DNA from: CBDCUC01 sp965222485
GTDB taxonomy: Bacteria > Pseudomonadota > Alphaproteobacteria > Rhizobiales > Hyphomicrobiaceae
Direction: 5' to 3'
NCBI GenBank assembly: GCA_965222485.1
Contig: CBDCUC010000039.1
Coordinates: 434,001-498,000 of the forward strand
Length of the DNA: 64,000 nt
This document shows positions 27,670 through 36,912 of the stretch, piece after piece. Both the position numbers and the translations under genes were made by a program. Every line of letters begins with the position of its first letter. The first letter of the stretch is position 1. The notes under the pieces were generated by a model, which saw only the letters and a program-made list of their open reading frames with translations, had not been told where the DNA came from and ran no database searches.

Positions 27670-27686
27670 TTTAGAACAGTTCGAAA
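27670..27686 (+). promoter_or_regulatory. Iron control element (Irr box)
   Basis: The 17-base sequence TTTAGAACAGTTCGAAA matches the Irr box consensus TTTAGAA-N3-TTCTAAA with a single mismatch. The dyad extends to AGTTTAGAAC / GTTCGAAACT (27668-27688). It covers about +5 to +21 of the predicted transcript, a position suited to repression. Irr is the iron- and haem-responsive Fur-family regulator of Hyphomicrobiales and is active when iron is low. This predicts less suf expression at low iron. Confidence 0.7.
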
Positions 27687-27786
27687 CTGAAGACTAAAAT
27701 TCTGCACAGACCACGCCGCCACCACCGTGCCATCACGGAATTTGGACGCCTGAGCGACGGGAATGGCTTCTTAGCACAGCCCTGCC

Positions 27787-27844
27787 GCCTGAAAGCAACA
27801 TTTCAGGCCTCGCGGCGGCAAACGCGGTTGCACAAACGGTGCAA
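27787..27844 (+). promoter_or_regulatory. Two stem-loops in the suf leader
   Basis: GCCTGAAA at 27787-27794 pairs with TTTCAGGC at 27801-27808 around a 6-base loop. TTGCAC at 27828-27833 pairs with GTGCAA at 27839-27844 around a 5-base loop. Both lie in the predicted 5' leader of the operon. Neither is followed by a T run, so they are not simple terminators. A regulatory role is a guess. Confidence 0.35.
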
Positions 27845-27942
27845 ACGACGACGTACGGACCATAGCCGGCCTACCGGGCGGCCCATTGCAAAATTGAGAG
27901 CTCGTGCCCGGGGCGCACGGAACGGACTAGGAGATTGCGGAC

Positions 27943-28419
27943 TTGGAGCTCAACACAAAGAGCAGATATGCGGTAATGGCCATGGCCGACCTCGCCAAGT
28001 TTGGCGGCGGTTGCGCCGTGCCGCTGTCCGCTATCGCTGAGCGCCAGCATCTTTCGCTTGCCTATCTGGAGCAGATTTTTGTGCGCTTGCGCCGGTGCGA
28101 TCTTGTCGTCAGCGCACGCGGGCGTTCCGGCGGCTACAAACTTGGTCGCCCGGCGGAAGAGATTCGGATTGCCGAGATCATGCTTGCCGTCGAAGAAAAG
28201 ACCCGCATGACACGCTGCATGGGGGAAGAGACCGCTGGCTGCATGGGTGATCAGCGATGTTTGACGCACGAGCTCTGGCATGCACTTGGCGCACATATCT
28301 CATCGTTTCTTGAGACCGTAACACTCAAGGAAGTCATTGAAGGAATTCCGCTTAGCAAGCGCCTGCCAACGCACGTGAGTGGTGTCGAAGGGCGGAAGGC
28401 GGATTGGATCGCCGAATGA
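27943..28419 (+). CDS. iscR: Rrf2-family regulator, IscR-like, with predicted Fe-S ligands
   Basis: The 158-residue protein has the Rrf2 winged-helix start SRYAVMAMADLAKFGG, the recognition stretch LAYLEQIFVRLRR and the wing VVSARGRSGGYKLGRP. Cysteines at 92, 100 and 106 with histidine at 109 (RCMGEETAGCMGDQRCLTH) correspond to the three Cys and one His of IscR, though the first gap is two residues longer than in E. coli. This suggests a [2Fe-2S] cluster that reports on Fe-S supply. It uses a TTG start with AGGAG nine bases before. Its stop overlaps the start of the cysteine desulfurase by ATGA, so it is the first gene of the suf operon and probably controls it. Confidence 0.92.
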   Translation: MELNTKSRYAVMAMADLAKFGGGCAVPLSAIAERQHLSLAYLEQIFVRLRRCDLVVSARGRSGGYKLGRPAEEIRIAEIMLAVEEKTRMTRCMGEETAGCMGDQRCLTHELWHALGAHISSFLETVTLKEVIEGIPLSKRLPTHVSGVEGRKADWIAE

Positions 28420-29603
28420 ACGCTGAGCGTACATATCTCGATTATAATGCCACCGCGCCGCTACGTCCTGAAGCGCGCACGGCAGTGCTGGCCGCACTGG
28501 ATTTGACGGGCAATCCATCCTCGACTCACCAAGAAGGTCGCAACGCACGCAAGATCGTGGATGATGCACGCGCAAACATCGCCAGCCTAATTGGGGCATC
28601 CGCGTCCGAGATCGTTTTTACAAGCGGCGGCACGGAAGCGGCGAATATGGTTCTGCGCGCCCCATGGGACATTATCGTCTTTTCGGGACTTGAGCATCCG
28701 GCGGTGTTAAAGCCGATCGAAGCGAATGACGCCGAGACGGTAGAAATTCCGGTGACGAAGGACGGACTCTTCGATGTGGAGGCATGGCGGCAAGTCGCAT
28801 CGGACCGCTTTCCACTGTCCGAAGCAACTGACGATGATGGCGTTGGTCGTGCAAAGCCGGAACACGGCTTGAAGGCGCTTCTGGTTCTGCAATTCGCCAA
28901 TAACGAAACCGGCGTGATCCAGCCATTGCAAGAGGCCGTCACGATTGCACGCGCCCATGGCATCTGCGTGTTTTGCGATGCTGTACAGGCGGTTGGCAAA
29001 GTGCCGATTGATGTGGCGGCGTTGGATGTCGATTACCTCATCCTTTCCGGCCACAAGCTCGGAGCCCCCAAGGGTGTCGGCGCACTCATTGCACGCGGCC
29101 GTTCGCAGACAACGCCGCTCATCCTCGGCGGCGGTCAGGAAAAGAGCAGGCGTGGCGGGACCGAAAACGTTGCCGGCATCGCAGGACTTGCCGCCGCGTT
29201 GGAGGGTGCCACGCGTGACTTGGCACGATTTGGCAAATTAAGCGCCTTGCGCGATCGGCTTGAGCAAGAACTATCCGCGCTCACACCCGGGCTCGCAGTT
29301 GCTGGCTGCGATGCACCTAGGCTGCCAAACACGACCACCGTTTGTCCGCCCGGCCGACGCGCAGAGACCCTTGTGATCGCGTTTGATCTGGCGGGTTGCG
29401 CTGTCAGCGCGGGCTCGGCCTGCTCGTCGGGCAAGACGAACAGATCACAGGCTTTGGATGCCATGGGCCTACCAGAGGCGGTCTCGGCGGCCGCATTGCG
29501 CGTCAGTCTTGGCTGGGAAACCCAGCCGGACGACATCGACCGTTTTTTAGACGCCTGGCGTGAAGCTGTCGTCAGGCCGGCAAGTGGCCGAAACGTGGCT
29601 TGA
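28416..29603 (+). CDS. Cysteine desulfurase (class V aminotransferase, IscS/NifS-like)
   Basis: The 395-residue protein has the PLP lysine at about 214 in SGHKLGAPKG, the cofactor stretch FTSGGTEAANM and NNETGV, and the catalytic cysteine at about 336 in SAGSACSSGK. This places it in group I with IscS and NifS, different from SufS further down the operon. It removes sulfur from L-cysteine and passes it on as persulfide. The ATG at 28416 overlaps the regulator stop; the longer start at 28404 is a TTG without support. Hyphomicrobiales suf operons often begin with such a second desulfurase, so the duplication is expected. Confidence 0.93.
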   Translation: MNAERTYLDYNATAPLRPEARTAVLAALDLTGNPSSTHQEGRNARKIVDDARANIASLIGASASEIVFTSGGTEAANMVLRAPWDIIVFSGLEHPAVLKPIEANDAETVEIPVTKDGLFDVEAWRQVASDRFPLSEATDDDGVGRAKPEHGLKALLVLQFANNETGVIQPLQEAVTIARAHGICVFCDAVQAVGKVPIDVAALDVDYLILSGHKLGAPKGVGALIARGRSQTTPLILGGGQEKSRRGGTENVAGIAGLAAALEGATRDLARFGKLSALRDRLEQELSALTPGLAVAGCDAPRLPNTTTVCPPGRRAETLVIAFDLAGCAVSAGSACSSGKTNRSQALDAMGLPEAVSAAALRVSLGWETQPDDIDRFLDAWREAVVRPASGRNVA

Positions 29604-29672
29604 GCCGGGAGAAATTATTGAATGATCGGCTCCATCAAATGAACTGGAGCGCGACACGTAGATAAGCAGATC

Positions 29673-29695
29673 GGGCCGAAAGAACGCTTCGGCCC
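29673..29695 (+). promoter_or_regulatory. Stem-loop between the first desulfurase and sufB
   Basis: GGGCCGAA at 29673-29680 pairs with TTCGGCCC at 29688-29695 around a 7-base loop. There is no T run after it. It sits 27 bases before sufB, in the widest gap of the early operon (118 bases), and may be an RNA processing or stability element that lets sufB and later genes be expressed at their own level. Confidence 0.5.
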
Positions 29696-29721
29696 ATCGG
29701 ATCAGGACAGGGAGAATATAA

Positions 29722-31191
<1,470 letters not shown>

Positions 31192-31202
31192 GGGCAATTG
31201 CG

Positions 31203-31517
31203 ATGCAGGGCACTTCGACAGAAAAGCAGCCGCGCGGAGCGGGCGATGACGCCTACTGGTTCAAGCCAAAGAGCCATGGCTACGGCGCAAGCCCCTCCAA
31301 TTGGAAGGGCTGGATGGCCACATTGGCGTTTGTCGCTGCCGTCTTCGCACTGACGTGGTCGATGATTGTTGAACCATCGCTGAGCGGACAAGAGCCGACA
31401 CTGGCTCAACTCGCGACTTGGATGGGGTTTGTGGTTGTGATGATTGCTGGTTTCCTTTGGCTCTGCCGCCGCAAGACCGATGGTGAGTGGCGATGGCGCT
31501 GGGGCAACGACAGTTAG
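31203..31517 (+). CDS. Small two-helix membrane protein within the suf operon
   Basis: The 104-residue protein begins with a hydrophilic part that contains YWFKPKSHGYGASPSNWKGW, then two membrane helices at about 37-56 and 70-88, and ends with a Trp/Arg-rich tail (EWRWRWGNDS). The N-terminal FKPK.xGYG...WxGW pattern recalls a widespread group of small uncharacterised membrane proteins. It lies between sufB and sufC in the same orientation, 11 bases after sufB and 70 bases before sufC, so it is co-transcribed with the operon. Whether it takes part in Fe-S assembly is not known. Confidence 0.8.
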   Translation: MQGTSTEKQPRGAGDDAYWFKPKSHGYGASPSNWKGWMATLAFVAAVFALTWSMIVEPSLSGQEPTLAQLATWMGFVVVMIAGFLWLCRRKTDGEWRWRWGNDS

Positions 31518-31587
31518 ACCGCTTAACGCAAATGATGAACACGCGGCTGGACCGCAAGATAGAACACCAAACGTACAGGACGCACAA

Positions 31588-32343
31588 ATGCTCGAAATTA
31601 AGAACCTGCAAGTAAAGATTGCCGATGAAGACAAGCTCATCCTTAAGGGGATCGATCTCACGGTCCCCACAGGCGAAGTGCATGCCATTATGGGCCCCAA
31701 TGGTTCAGGCAAATCCACGCTTGCTTATGTGCTTGCAGGGCGAGACGATTATGAAGTCGTCGAGGGCGACATTCTGTGGAATGGCGAGAGCGTTCTTGAA
31801 CAAGAGCCGGATGAGCGCGCAGCGGCGGGCGTTTTTCTTGCCTTCCAATACCCCATGGAAATCCCCGGTGTTGCCGGCTTGACCTTCCTGCGCACTGCGT
31901 TGAATGCACTCAAAAAGAAGCGCGGTCAGGGAGAGCTGACCACGCCTGAGTTTTTGAAGCTCGTCAAGGCCAAGGCAGCGGACCTGGATTTCGATATCGA
32001 CATGCTGAAACGCCCGGTCAACGTCGGCTTTTCCGGCGGCGAAAAGAAGCGTTCCGAGATCCTGCAAATGGCGCTTCTGGAGCCCACCTTGTGTGTTCTC
32101 GATGAAACCGACTCTGGGCTTGATATCGATGCGCTGCGCATTGTTTCCGACGGCGTTAACAAGTTGCGCGGGCCGGATCGTGCCATGTTGGTGATCACGC
32201 ACTATCAGCGCCTGCTCAACCATATCGTTCCCGATCGTGTGCATGTTCTGGCTCATGGCCGCATTCAAAAATCAGGCGGCAAGGAACTGGCGCTTGAGCT
32301 TGAAAAATCCGGTTACGCCGAATTCCAGTCCGCGGCCGCATAA
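31588..32343 (+). CDS. sufC: Fe-S cluster assembly ATPase SufC
   Basis: The 251-residue protein has Walker A GPNGSGKST at 36-44, the Q loop in FLAFQYPMEIPG, the ABC signature FSGGEKKRSEI and Walker B CVLDETDSGLDID. These are exact SufC features. It is a soluble ABC ATPase whose dimer drives shape change in the SufBC2D complex. The start is the ATG at 31588 with AGGA seven bases before; the open frame upstream of it overlaps the small membrane protein gene in another frame and is not SufC-like. Confidence 0.98.
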   Translation: MLEIKNLQVKIADEDKLILKGIDLTVPTGEVHAIMGPNGSGKSTLAYVLAGRDDYEVVEGDILWNGESVLEQEPDERAAAGVFLAFQYPMEIPGVAGLTFLRTALNALKKKRGQGELTTPEFLKLVKAKAADLDFDIDMLKRPVNVGFSGGEKKRSEILQMALLEPTLCVLDETDSGLDIDALRIVSDGVNKLRGPDRAMLVITHYQRLLNHIVPDRVHVLAHGRIQKSGGKELALELEKSGYAEFQSAAA

Positions 32344-32414
32344 GAAAGTCGCTCAACGATCGAAGCGGACCAGACACACGAATAAGAATTTCTTTAGCGC
32401 TTTGGAGGCGCCAA

Positions 32415-33752
32415 ATGAACGTGGCAGTAATGAAGACGAAAGCGGAACAGTCGTTCTGCGAGACTTTCGATAGGGTTGCCGACCGGTTGCCGGGCAACGA
32501 CGATGTACGCTCTCAGCGTCGCGATGCCATCGGCCGGTTTGCGGCGCTTGGCCTGCCACATCGGCGCATCGAAGAGTGGAAATACACCGATTTGCGAAAT
32601 GCCGTCGTTGATGCGGCTGAGCCCTCGATTGACGATGAAACCAGCCTCACCATCGCCGATCTGATTGTCGCTCTAGGGCCTTTGGCCAAGCTCGACGCCT
32701 ATCGAATAACGTTCATCAATGGGCGCTACAGCGCCGAGCTTTCGACGCCAGAAGTGGTTGACGGATTAGAAGTGATGACACTCTCCGCCGGCCTTGAAAC
32801 AGGTGCTGTGAATTTGTCTGGCGATAAGGAAAAGGACGCTGTCTTCGCCAACGACGCCGTGGTCGCACTCAACACGGCTTATGCCGCCGATGGGGCCGCA
32901 GTGAAAATCAACGATGGCACCACGTTGTCAAAACCGATCATCATCGCTCATGTGCTGGCAGGCGCTGAAGCCAAGTTCACCGCAACACGCAATGTCGTAA
33001 CTGTTGGCTCCGGCGCAAAAGCAACAATCGTGGAAGCCTTTGTCACACTGCCGGGAGCGGCGGCTGGCTGGCAGGAAAACGTTGCCACCGACATCTCACT
33101 CGCAGACGACGCCGATGTCACGCACGTAAAGTGTACAGCCCCCGCCGTTTCAACGACGCACCTGAGCAACTGGATGCTGTCCCTGGGTGCAAACACCCGT
33201 TACGCGGGCTTTCAGCTCACGCAAGGTTCAGCGCTGGCTCGAAACCAAGTCTACGTGAAGTTCAATGGTGAACACTCCGACCTGGACTTGTCCGGCGTTT
33301 TTTTGGGTTCCGGCGATAATCATATCGACACGACGCTTCTGGTAGATCACGCCGTTCCACACTGCAACAGCCGCGAATTGTTCAAAGGCGTCCTTGATGA
33401 CCGGGCTCGCGGGATCTTCCAGGCAAAGGTTGTCGTCCAGCCCGAAGCACAAAAGACCGATGGCAAGCAGATGGCGCAAGCTCTGATGCTTTCGCCCGAT
33501 GCAGAGTTTGATTCCAAGCCGGAATTGGAGATTTACGCCGACGATGTGGCGTGCGGACACGGTTCCACGTGTGTGGAGATCGATTCGGACCTTCTTTTCT
33601 ATTGCCGCTCGCGCGGCATTCCGGAAAATGAAGCACACACATTGCTGATTGAGTCGTTTATCGGCGAGGCTCTGGCACAAGTAGAAGATGACGAAATTCG
33701 CGGTGCGCTGAGCGAAGTTGCACGACAATGGCTTAGCGAGACACAAAGCTGA
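32415..33752 (+). CDS. sufD: Fe-S cluster assembly protein SufD
   Basis: The 445-residue protein has the SufD/SufB beta-helix core with HTLLIESFIGEAL, IEIDSDLLFYCRSRGI (quoted in part: DLLFYCRSRGI) and DDVACGHGSTCVEID, plus the N-terminal helical region LPHRRIEEWKYTDLR that marks SufD. It pairs with SufB in the SufBC2D scaffold and is thought to help iron entry. It follows sufC by 71 bases and precedes sufS by 39. A GGAGG-type site stands before the ATG at 32415. Confidence 0.97.
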   Translation: MNVAVMKTKAEQSFCETFDRVADRLPGNDDVRSQRRDAIGRFAALGLPHRRIEEWKYTDLRNAVVDAAEPSIDDETSLTIADLIVALGPLAKLDAYRITFINGRYSAELSTPEVVDGLEVMTLSAGLETGAVNLSGDKEKDAVFANDAVVALNTAYAADGAAVKINDGTTLSKPIIIAHVLAGAEAKFTATRNVVTVGSGAKATIVEAFVTLPGAAAGWQENVATDISLADDADVTHVKCTAPAVSTTHLSNWMLSLGANTRYAGFQLTQGSALARNQVYVKFNGEHSDLDLSGVFLGSGDNHIDTTLLVDHAVPHCNSRELFKGVLDDRARGIFQAKVVVQPEAQKTDGKQMAQALMLSPDAEFDSKPELEIYADDVACGHGSTCVEIDSDLLFYCRSRGIPENEAHTLLIESFIGEALAQVEDDEIRGALSEVARQWLSETQS

Positions 33753-33791
33753 CGTCGGTCATGCTTTGAATGAGTGGTATGGTGAGAACAG

Positions 33792-35066
33792 ATGGTGCTT
33801 GAAACACGCGCCCGCCCGGAAGGGGCATTGATCGGGTCAAGCGAAGCCTTCGATGTGGAGCGCATCCGCACTGACTTTCCCATCCTCTTCCGGGAAGTTT
33901 ACGGCAAGCCGCTCGTTTATCTGGATAACGGCGCCAGCGCCCAGAAGCCGCAGGTGGTTCTGGACGCAATGGATCACGCTTACAAGTTCGAGTATGCAAA
34001 TGTCCATCGCGGATTGCATTACCTGTCGAACGCGGCGACGACGGCATTTGAGGAAGCGCGCGAAACCACAAGGCGTTTTTTGAACGCACCGCATACCGAC
34101 CAGATCATCTTCACGCGCAACGCCACCAGTGCCATCAATCTGGTCGCGCAGTCATTTGGCGGGACGGTGATCAAGGAAGAAGGCGACGAGATCGTTCTAT
34201 CGATCATGGAACACCACTCCAACATCGTCCCCTGGCATTACCATCGCGCTCGCAGCGGGGCAGTGTTGAAATGGGCGCCGATATCGGACAAGGGTGAATT
34301 CCTTCTCGACGAGTTTGAGCGGTTGCTAAGCCCGCGCACACGCATTGTGGCACTTACGCACATGTCCAATGTCCTGGGCACTGTTTTGCCGGTTAAACAG
34401 ATTGTCGCCATGGCGCATGCCAAAGGTATCCCCGTGTTGATCGACGGTTCGCAGGCGGCCGTACACAGCCCCGTGGATGTACGCGAACTCGATTGCGACT
34501 TCTACGTATTCACCGGCCACAAGACGTACGGACCGAGCGGCATTGGCGTCTTGTATGCCAAGAAGGAACACTTGGATGCGATGCCACCTTACGAGGGTGG
34601 CGGCGAGATGATCGAAACCGTCACTGTTGATGACGTGACGTACGGAAAAACGCCACACAAATTTGAAGCCGGAACACCTGCGATCGTCGAAGCAATCGGG
34701 CTCGGCGCCGCCTTGAATTATATGATGCAAATCGGTCGCGATAAGATTGCGCGTCACGAAGCAGAATTGAGTGTTTATGCGCACGAACGCCTGTCTCGGT
34801 TCGAGTGGCTCACCATTCACGGGCAAGCCGAAGGAAAGGGCGCAATCATCTCATTCAGCGTCGATGGATTGCACCCCCACGACGTCTCGACGATCATCGA
34901 CAGATCGGGCATTGCGGTTCGCGCCGGCCACCATTGCGCGCAGCCGCTTATGGAACGTCTTGGTGTTACCGCGACCTGTCGCGCCTCATTCGCGATGTAC
35001 AACACAAGAGACGAAGTCGATGCCTTAGCCGACGCGCTGGCGCGGGCACACGAGTTGTTTGCTTGA
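33792..35066 (+). CDS. sufS: Cysteine desulfurase SufS
   Basis: The 424-residue protein is a group II desulfurase. The PLP lysine is about residue 244 in FTGHKTYGPSGIG and the catalytic cysteine about residue 382 in RAGHHCAQPLM. The start YLDNGASAQKPQ is typical. The N-terminus is some 15 residues longer than E. coli SufS. It supplies sulfur to SufB; in many bacteria this needs SufE, and no sufE is present in the window. It lies between sufD and sufT. Confidence 0.97.
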   Translation: MVLETRARPEGALIGSSEAFDVERIRTDFPILFREVYGKPLVYLDNGASAQKPQVVLDAMDHAYKFEYANVHRGLHYLSNAATTAFEEARETTRRFLNAPHTDQIIFTRNATSAINLVAQSFGGTVIKEEGDEIVLSIMEHHSNIVPWHYHRARSGAVLKWAPISDKGEFLLDEFERLLSPRTRIVALTHMSNVLGTVLPVKQIVAMAHAKGIPVLIDGSQAAVHSPVDVRELDCDFYVFTGHKTYGPSGIGVLYAKKEHLDAMPPYEGGGEMIETVTVDDVTYGKTPHKFEAGTPAIVEAIGLGAALNYMMQIGRDKIARHEAELSVYAHERLSRFEWLTIHGQAEGKGAIISFSVDGLHPHDVSTIIDRSGIAVRAGHHCAQPLMERLGVTATCRASFAMYNTRDEVDALADALARAHELFA

Positions 35067-35081
35067 AGTCGGAGAATAGCA

Positions 35082-35570
35082 ATGGCGCATGAGACACCGG
35101 AACGAGACAAATTGGAATTGGCCGGTGCTGATCAAACGGCACCGGGCATGAAGGCGGACCGCACAGCCACACAATCGGTGGAAGACAATGCAGGCACGCC
35201 CGCATCCCCCCCAGACGAACGCGAGGGTGAGGAAGCGTCGTCAACCGGCCTGTCCGAGTTTGAAGTTGCGCGTTTGAGCCAGGACATCGTTGCGGCCCTG
35301 AAAACGGTCTATGACCCTGAGATCCCCGCCGACATTTATGAACTGGGCCTGATTTATCGCGTCGAAGTCAGCGATGACCGTGATGTCGAGGTCGATATGA
35401 CCCTGACGGCACCAAACTGCCCAGTCGCTGGCGAAATGCCCGAGTGGGTACAAAACGCGGTTGCGTCCGTACCTGGTGTCGGTTCGGTCAAGGTGAATCT
35501 CACATTCGACCCACCCTGGGATATGAGCCGCATGTCGGATGAAGCCCGCCTCGCACTCAATATGTTTTGA
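35082..35570 (+). CDS. sufT: SUF system assembly protein SufT (MIP18/DUF59 family)
   Basis: The 162-residue protein has a hydrophilic N-terminus of about 60 residues, then the DUF59 domain with TVYDPEIPADIYELGLIY, DMTLTAPNCPVAGEMP with the conserved cysteine, and VNLTFDPPWDMSRMSDEAR. SufT-type proteins help mature Fe-S enzymes when demand is high. It starts 15 bases after sufS and has the typical domain length. The long disordered N-terminal extension is not conserved in shorter homologues. Confidence 0.95.
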   Translation: MAHETPERDKLELAGADQTAPGMKADRTATQSVEDNAGTPASPPDEREGEEASSTGLSEFEVARLSQDIVAALKTVYDPEIPADIYELGLIYRVEVSDDRDVEVDMTLTAPNCPVAGEMPEWVQNAVASVPGVGSVKVNLTFDPPWDMSRMSDEARLALNMF

Positions 35571-35724
35571 CGGCTCGTGCAATACTCAGGGGGGGCGATG
35601 CGCTTTCCCGTGATTGACAATGCGCGATGGCGCACACATCTTTTGAGCATGAACGTTTTATTGACGCAGCTGGCAGCGCCCCGACGAAAATGCCAAAAAT
35701 GACGAAAATGAAGGTACGGCCCTT

Positions 35725-36117
35725 ATGACGACCACACAGAAATCGCGCCCACCAGTGATGAGCATCACTCCTGCCGCCAAGGCGCGCATTGCCAGCATGT
35801 TGGCGGACCGGCCGGGCGTTAAGGGTCTACGCTTGGGGCTAAAGACTGGTGGCTGTGCCGGTATGGAATACACCATGGATTGGGCCGAAGAGCAGGGTCC
35901 TGCCGACGAGGTCGTGGAAGATAATGGGGCGACCGTCTTCATTGATCCCATGGCGGTCATGTATCTGCTGGGCACGGAAATGGATTATAAGGTCGACAAG
36001 CTGTCGTCTGGGTTTGTATTCAACAATCCGAACCAGCAGGGCGCTTGCGGTTGCGGTGAGAGCGTTGACTTATCTGCCGTCCCGCAAAGCGCGTTGGAAG
36101 CGCTGGGCCGGAAGTAG
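35725..36117 (+). CDS. sufA: A-type Fe-S carrier protein (SufA/ErpA-like)
   Basis: The 130-residue protein has the A-type carrier signature: first cysteine at 44 in KTGGCAGMEY and the pair at 108 and 110 in GACGCGES. These bind the cluster passed from the scaffold to client proteins. It lies 154 bases after sufT and ends the operon; a gene for a DUF924 protein follows. I found no clear terminator after it. By sequence alone SufA, IscA and ErpA cannot be separated, and its place in the operon favours SufA. Confidence 0.94.
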   Translation: MTTTQKSRPPVMSITPAAKARIASMLADRPGVKGLRLGLKTGGCAGMEYTMDWAEEQGPADEVVEDNGATVFIDPMAVMYLLGTEMDYKVDKLSSGFVFNNPNQQGACGCGESVDLSAVPQSALEALGRK

Positions 36118-36219
36118 CTTATCGACGGTCCAACAAAGTAAAGTCGGGGCCGTATAGCTGCGACGCAGCCTGACAGGGGCTGCCGTAATTCGCGCCGGCC
36201 AAGGGGGGATAGGCTTGCG

Positions 36220-36786
36220 ATGACTGCCGCGGACCATCGCGATCCACGCTGGGTCGACCAGGTACTGGCCTTCTGGTTTGAAGAGTTAGCACCGTCCGAT
36301 TGGTTTCAAGTCAACAGTGCAGTCGATGAGGCCATTAGGGCCCGCTTCTTAGACTTGTACGACGTCCTCTCCACAACGCTTCCTGGTCACATGCTCACGA
36401 GTGCCCGCAAGGCACTGGCAGCCATCGTCGTGCTCGATCAGTTTCCACGCAACCTATTTCGGGGTACCGCACGGGCATTTGCGACTGACAACCTGGCCCG
36501 CCTTATTGCTGAACGTGCGATTGAAAAGGGCTACGACAGCGCACTCAACGTCGCGCAGCGACAGTTTATGTATCTTCCCTTCGAGCATAGCGAGGACCCG
36601 CAAGATCAGGAGCGTGCTGTTGCTCTGATCTCCAGACTTGGTGATGAAACGGCCACAGAATACGCGGTGGCACACAAGAAGATCATTGACCGCTTCGGCC
36701 GCTTTCCCCACCGCAACGCCGCCCTCAGCCGCAACTCGACGCCTGAAGAACTCGCCTTCCTAAAAGAACCAGGCTCGTCGTTCTGA
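36220..36786 (+). CDS. DUF924 family protein
   Basis: The 188-residue protein has the DUF924 marks VLAFWFEEL near the start, VVLDQFPRNLFRGTARAFATD in the middle (quoted in part: VVLDQFPRN), FMYLPFEHSED and HRNAALSRNSTPEE at the end. The family has a helical TPR-like fold and no proven activity. The gene is alone: 102 bases after sufA and 126 bases before the CapA-like gene. No signal peptide is present. Confidence 0.92.
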   Translation: MTAADHRDPRWVDQVLAFWFEELAPSDWFQVNSAVDEAIRARFLDLYDVLSTTLPGHMLTSARKALAAIVVLDQFPRNLFRGTARAFATDNLARLIAERAIEKGYDSALNVAQRQFMYLPFEHSEDPQDQERAVALISRLGDETATEYAVAHKKIIDRFGRFPHRNAALSRNSTPEELAFLKEPGSSF

Positions 36787-36912
36787 TAGCCGCCTTGGGG
36801 CTCACCGTGATCCCCCGATTGCAAGAGGCGCACGCAGGTCGCAATGTTGCCGCGGCCTGCTATTATTCGCTTCAGCTTCCACCACTTGAAACCGAGCGAC
36901 TGGGCCAACGAA

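Larger units (their letters stand above)
27302..27942. other. Long intergenic region holding the suf operon promoter and leader
   Basis: These 641 bases lie between the divergent hydrolase and iscR-like genes. The left part shows nothing recognisable. The right part holds the promoter at 27631-27659, the Irr box at 27670-27686, and two hairpins in the transcribed leader, each annotated separately. Confidence 0.7.
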
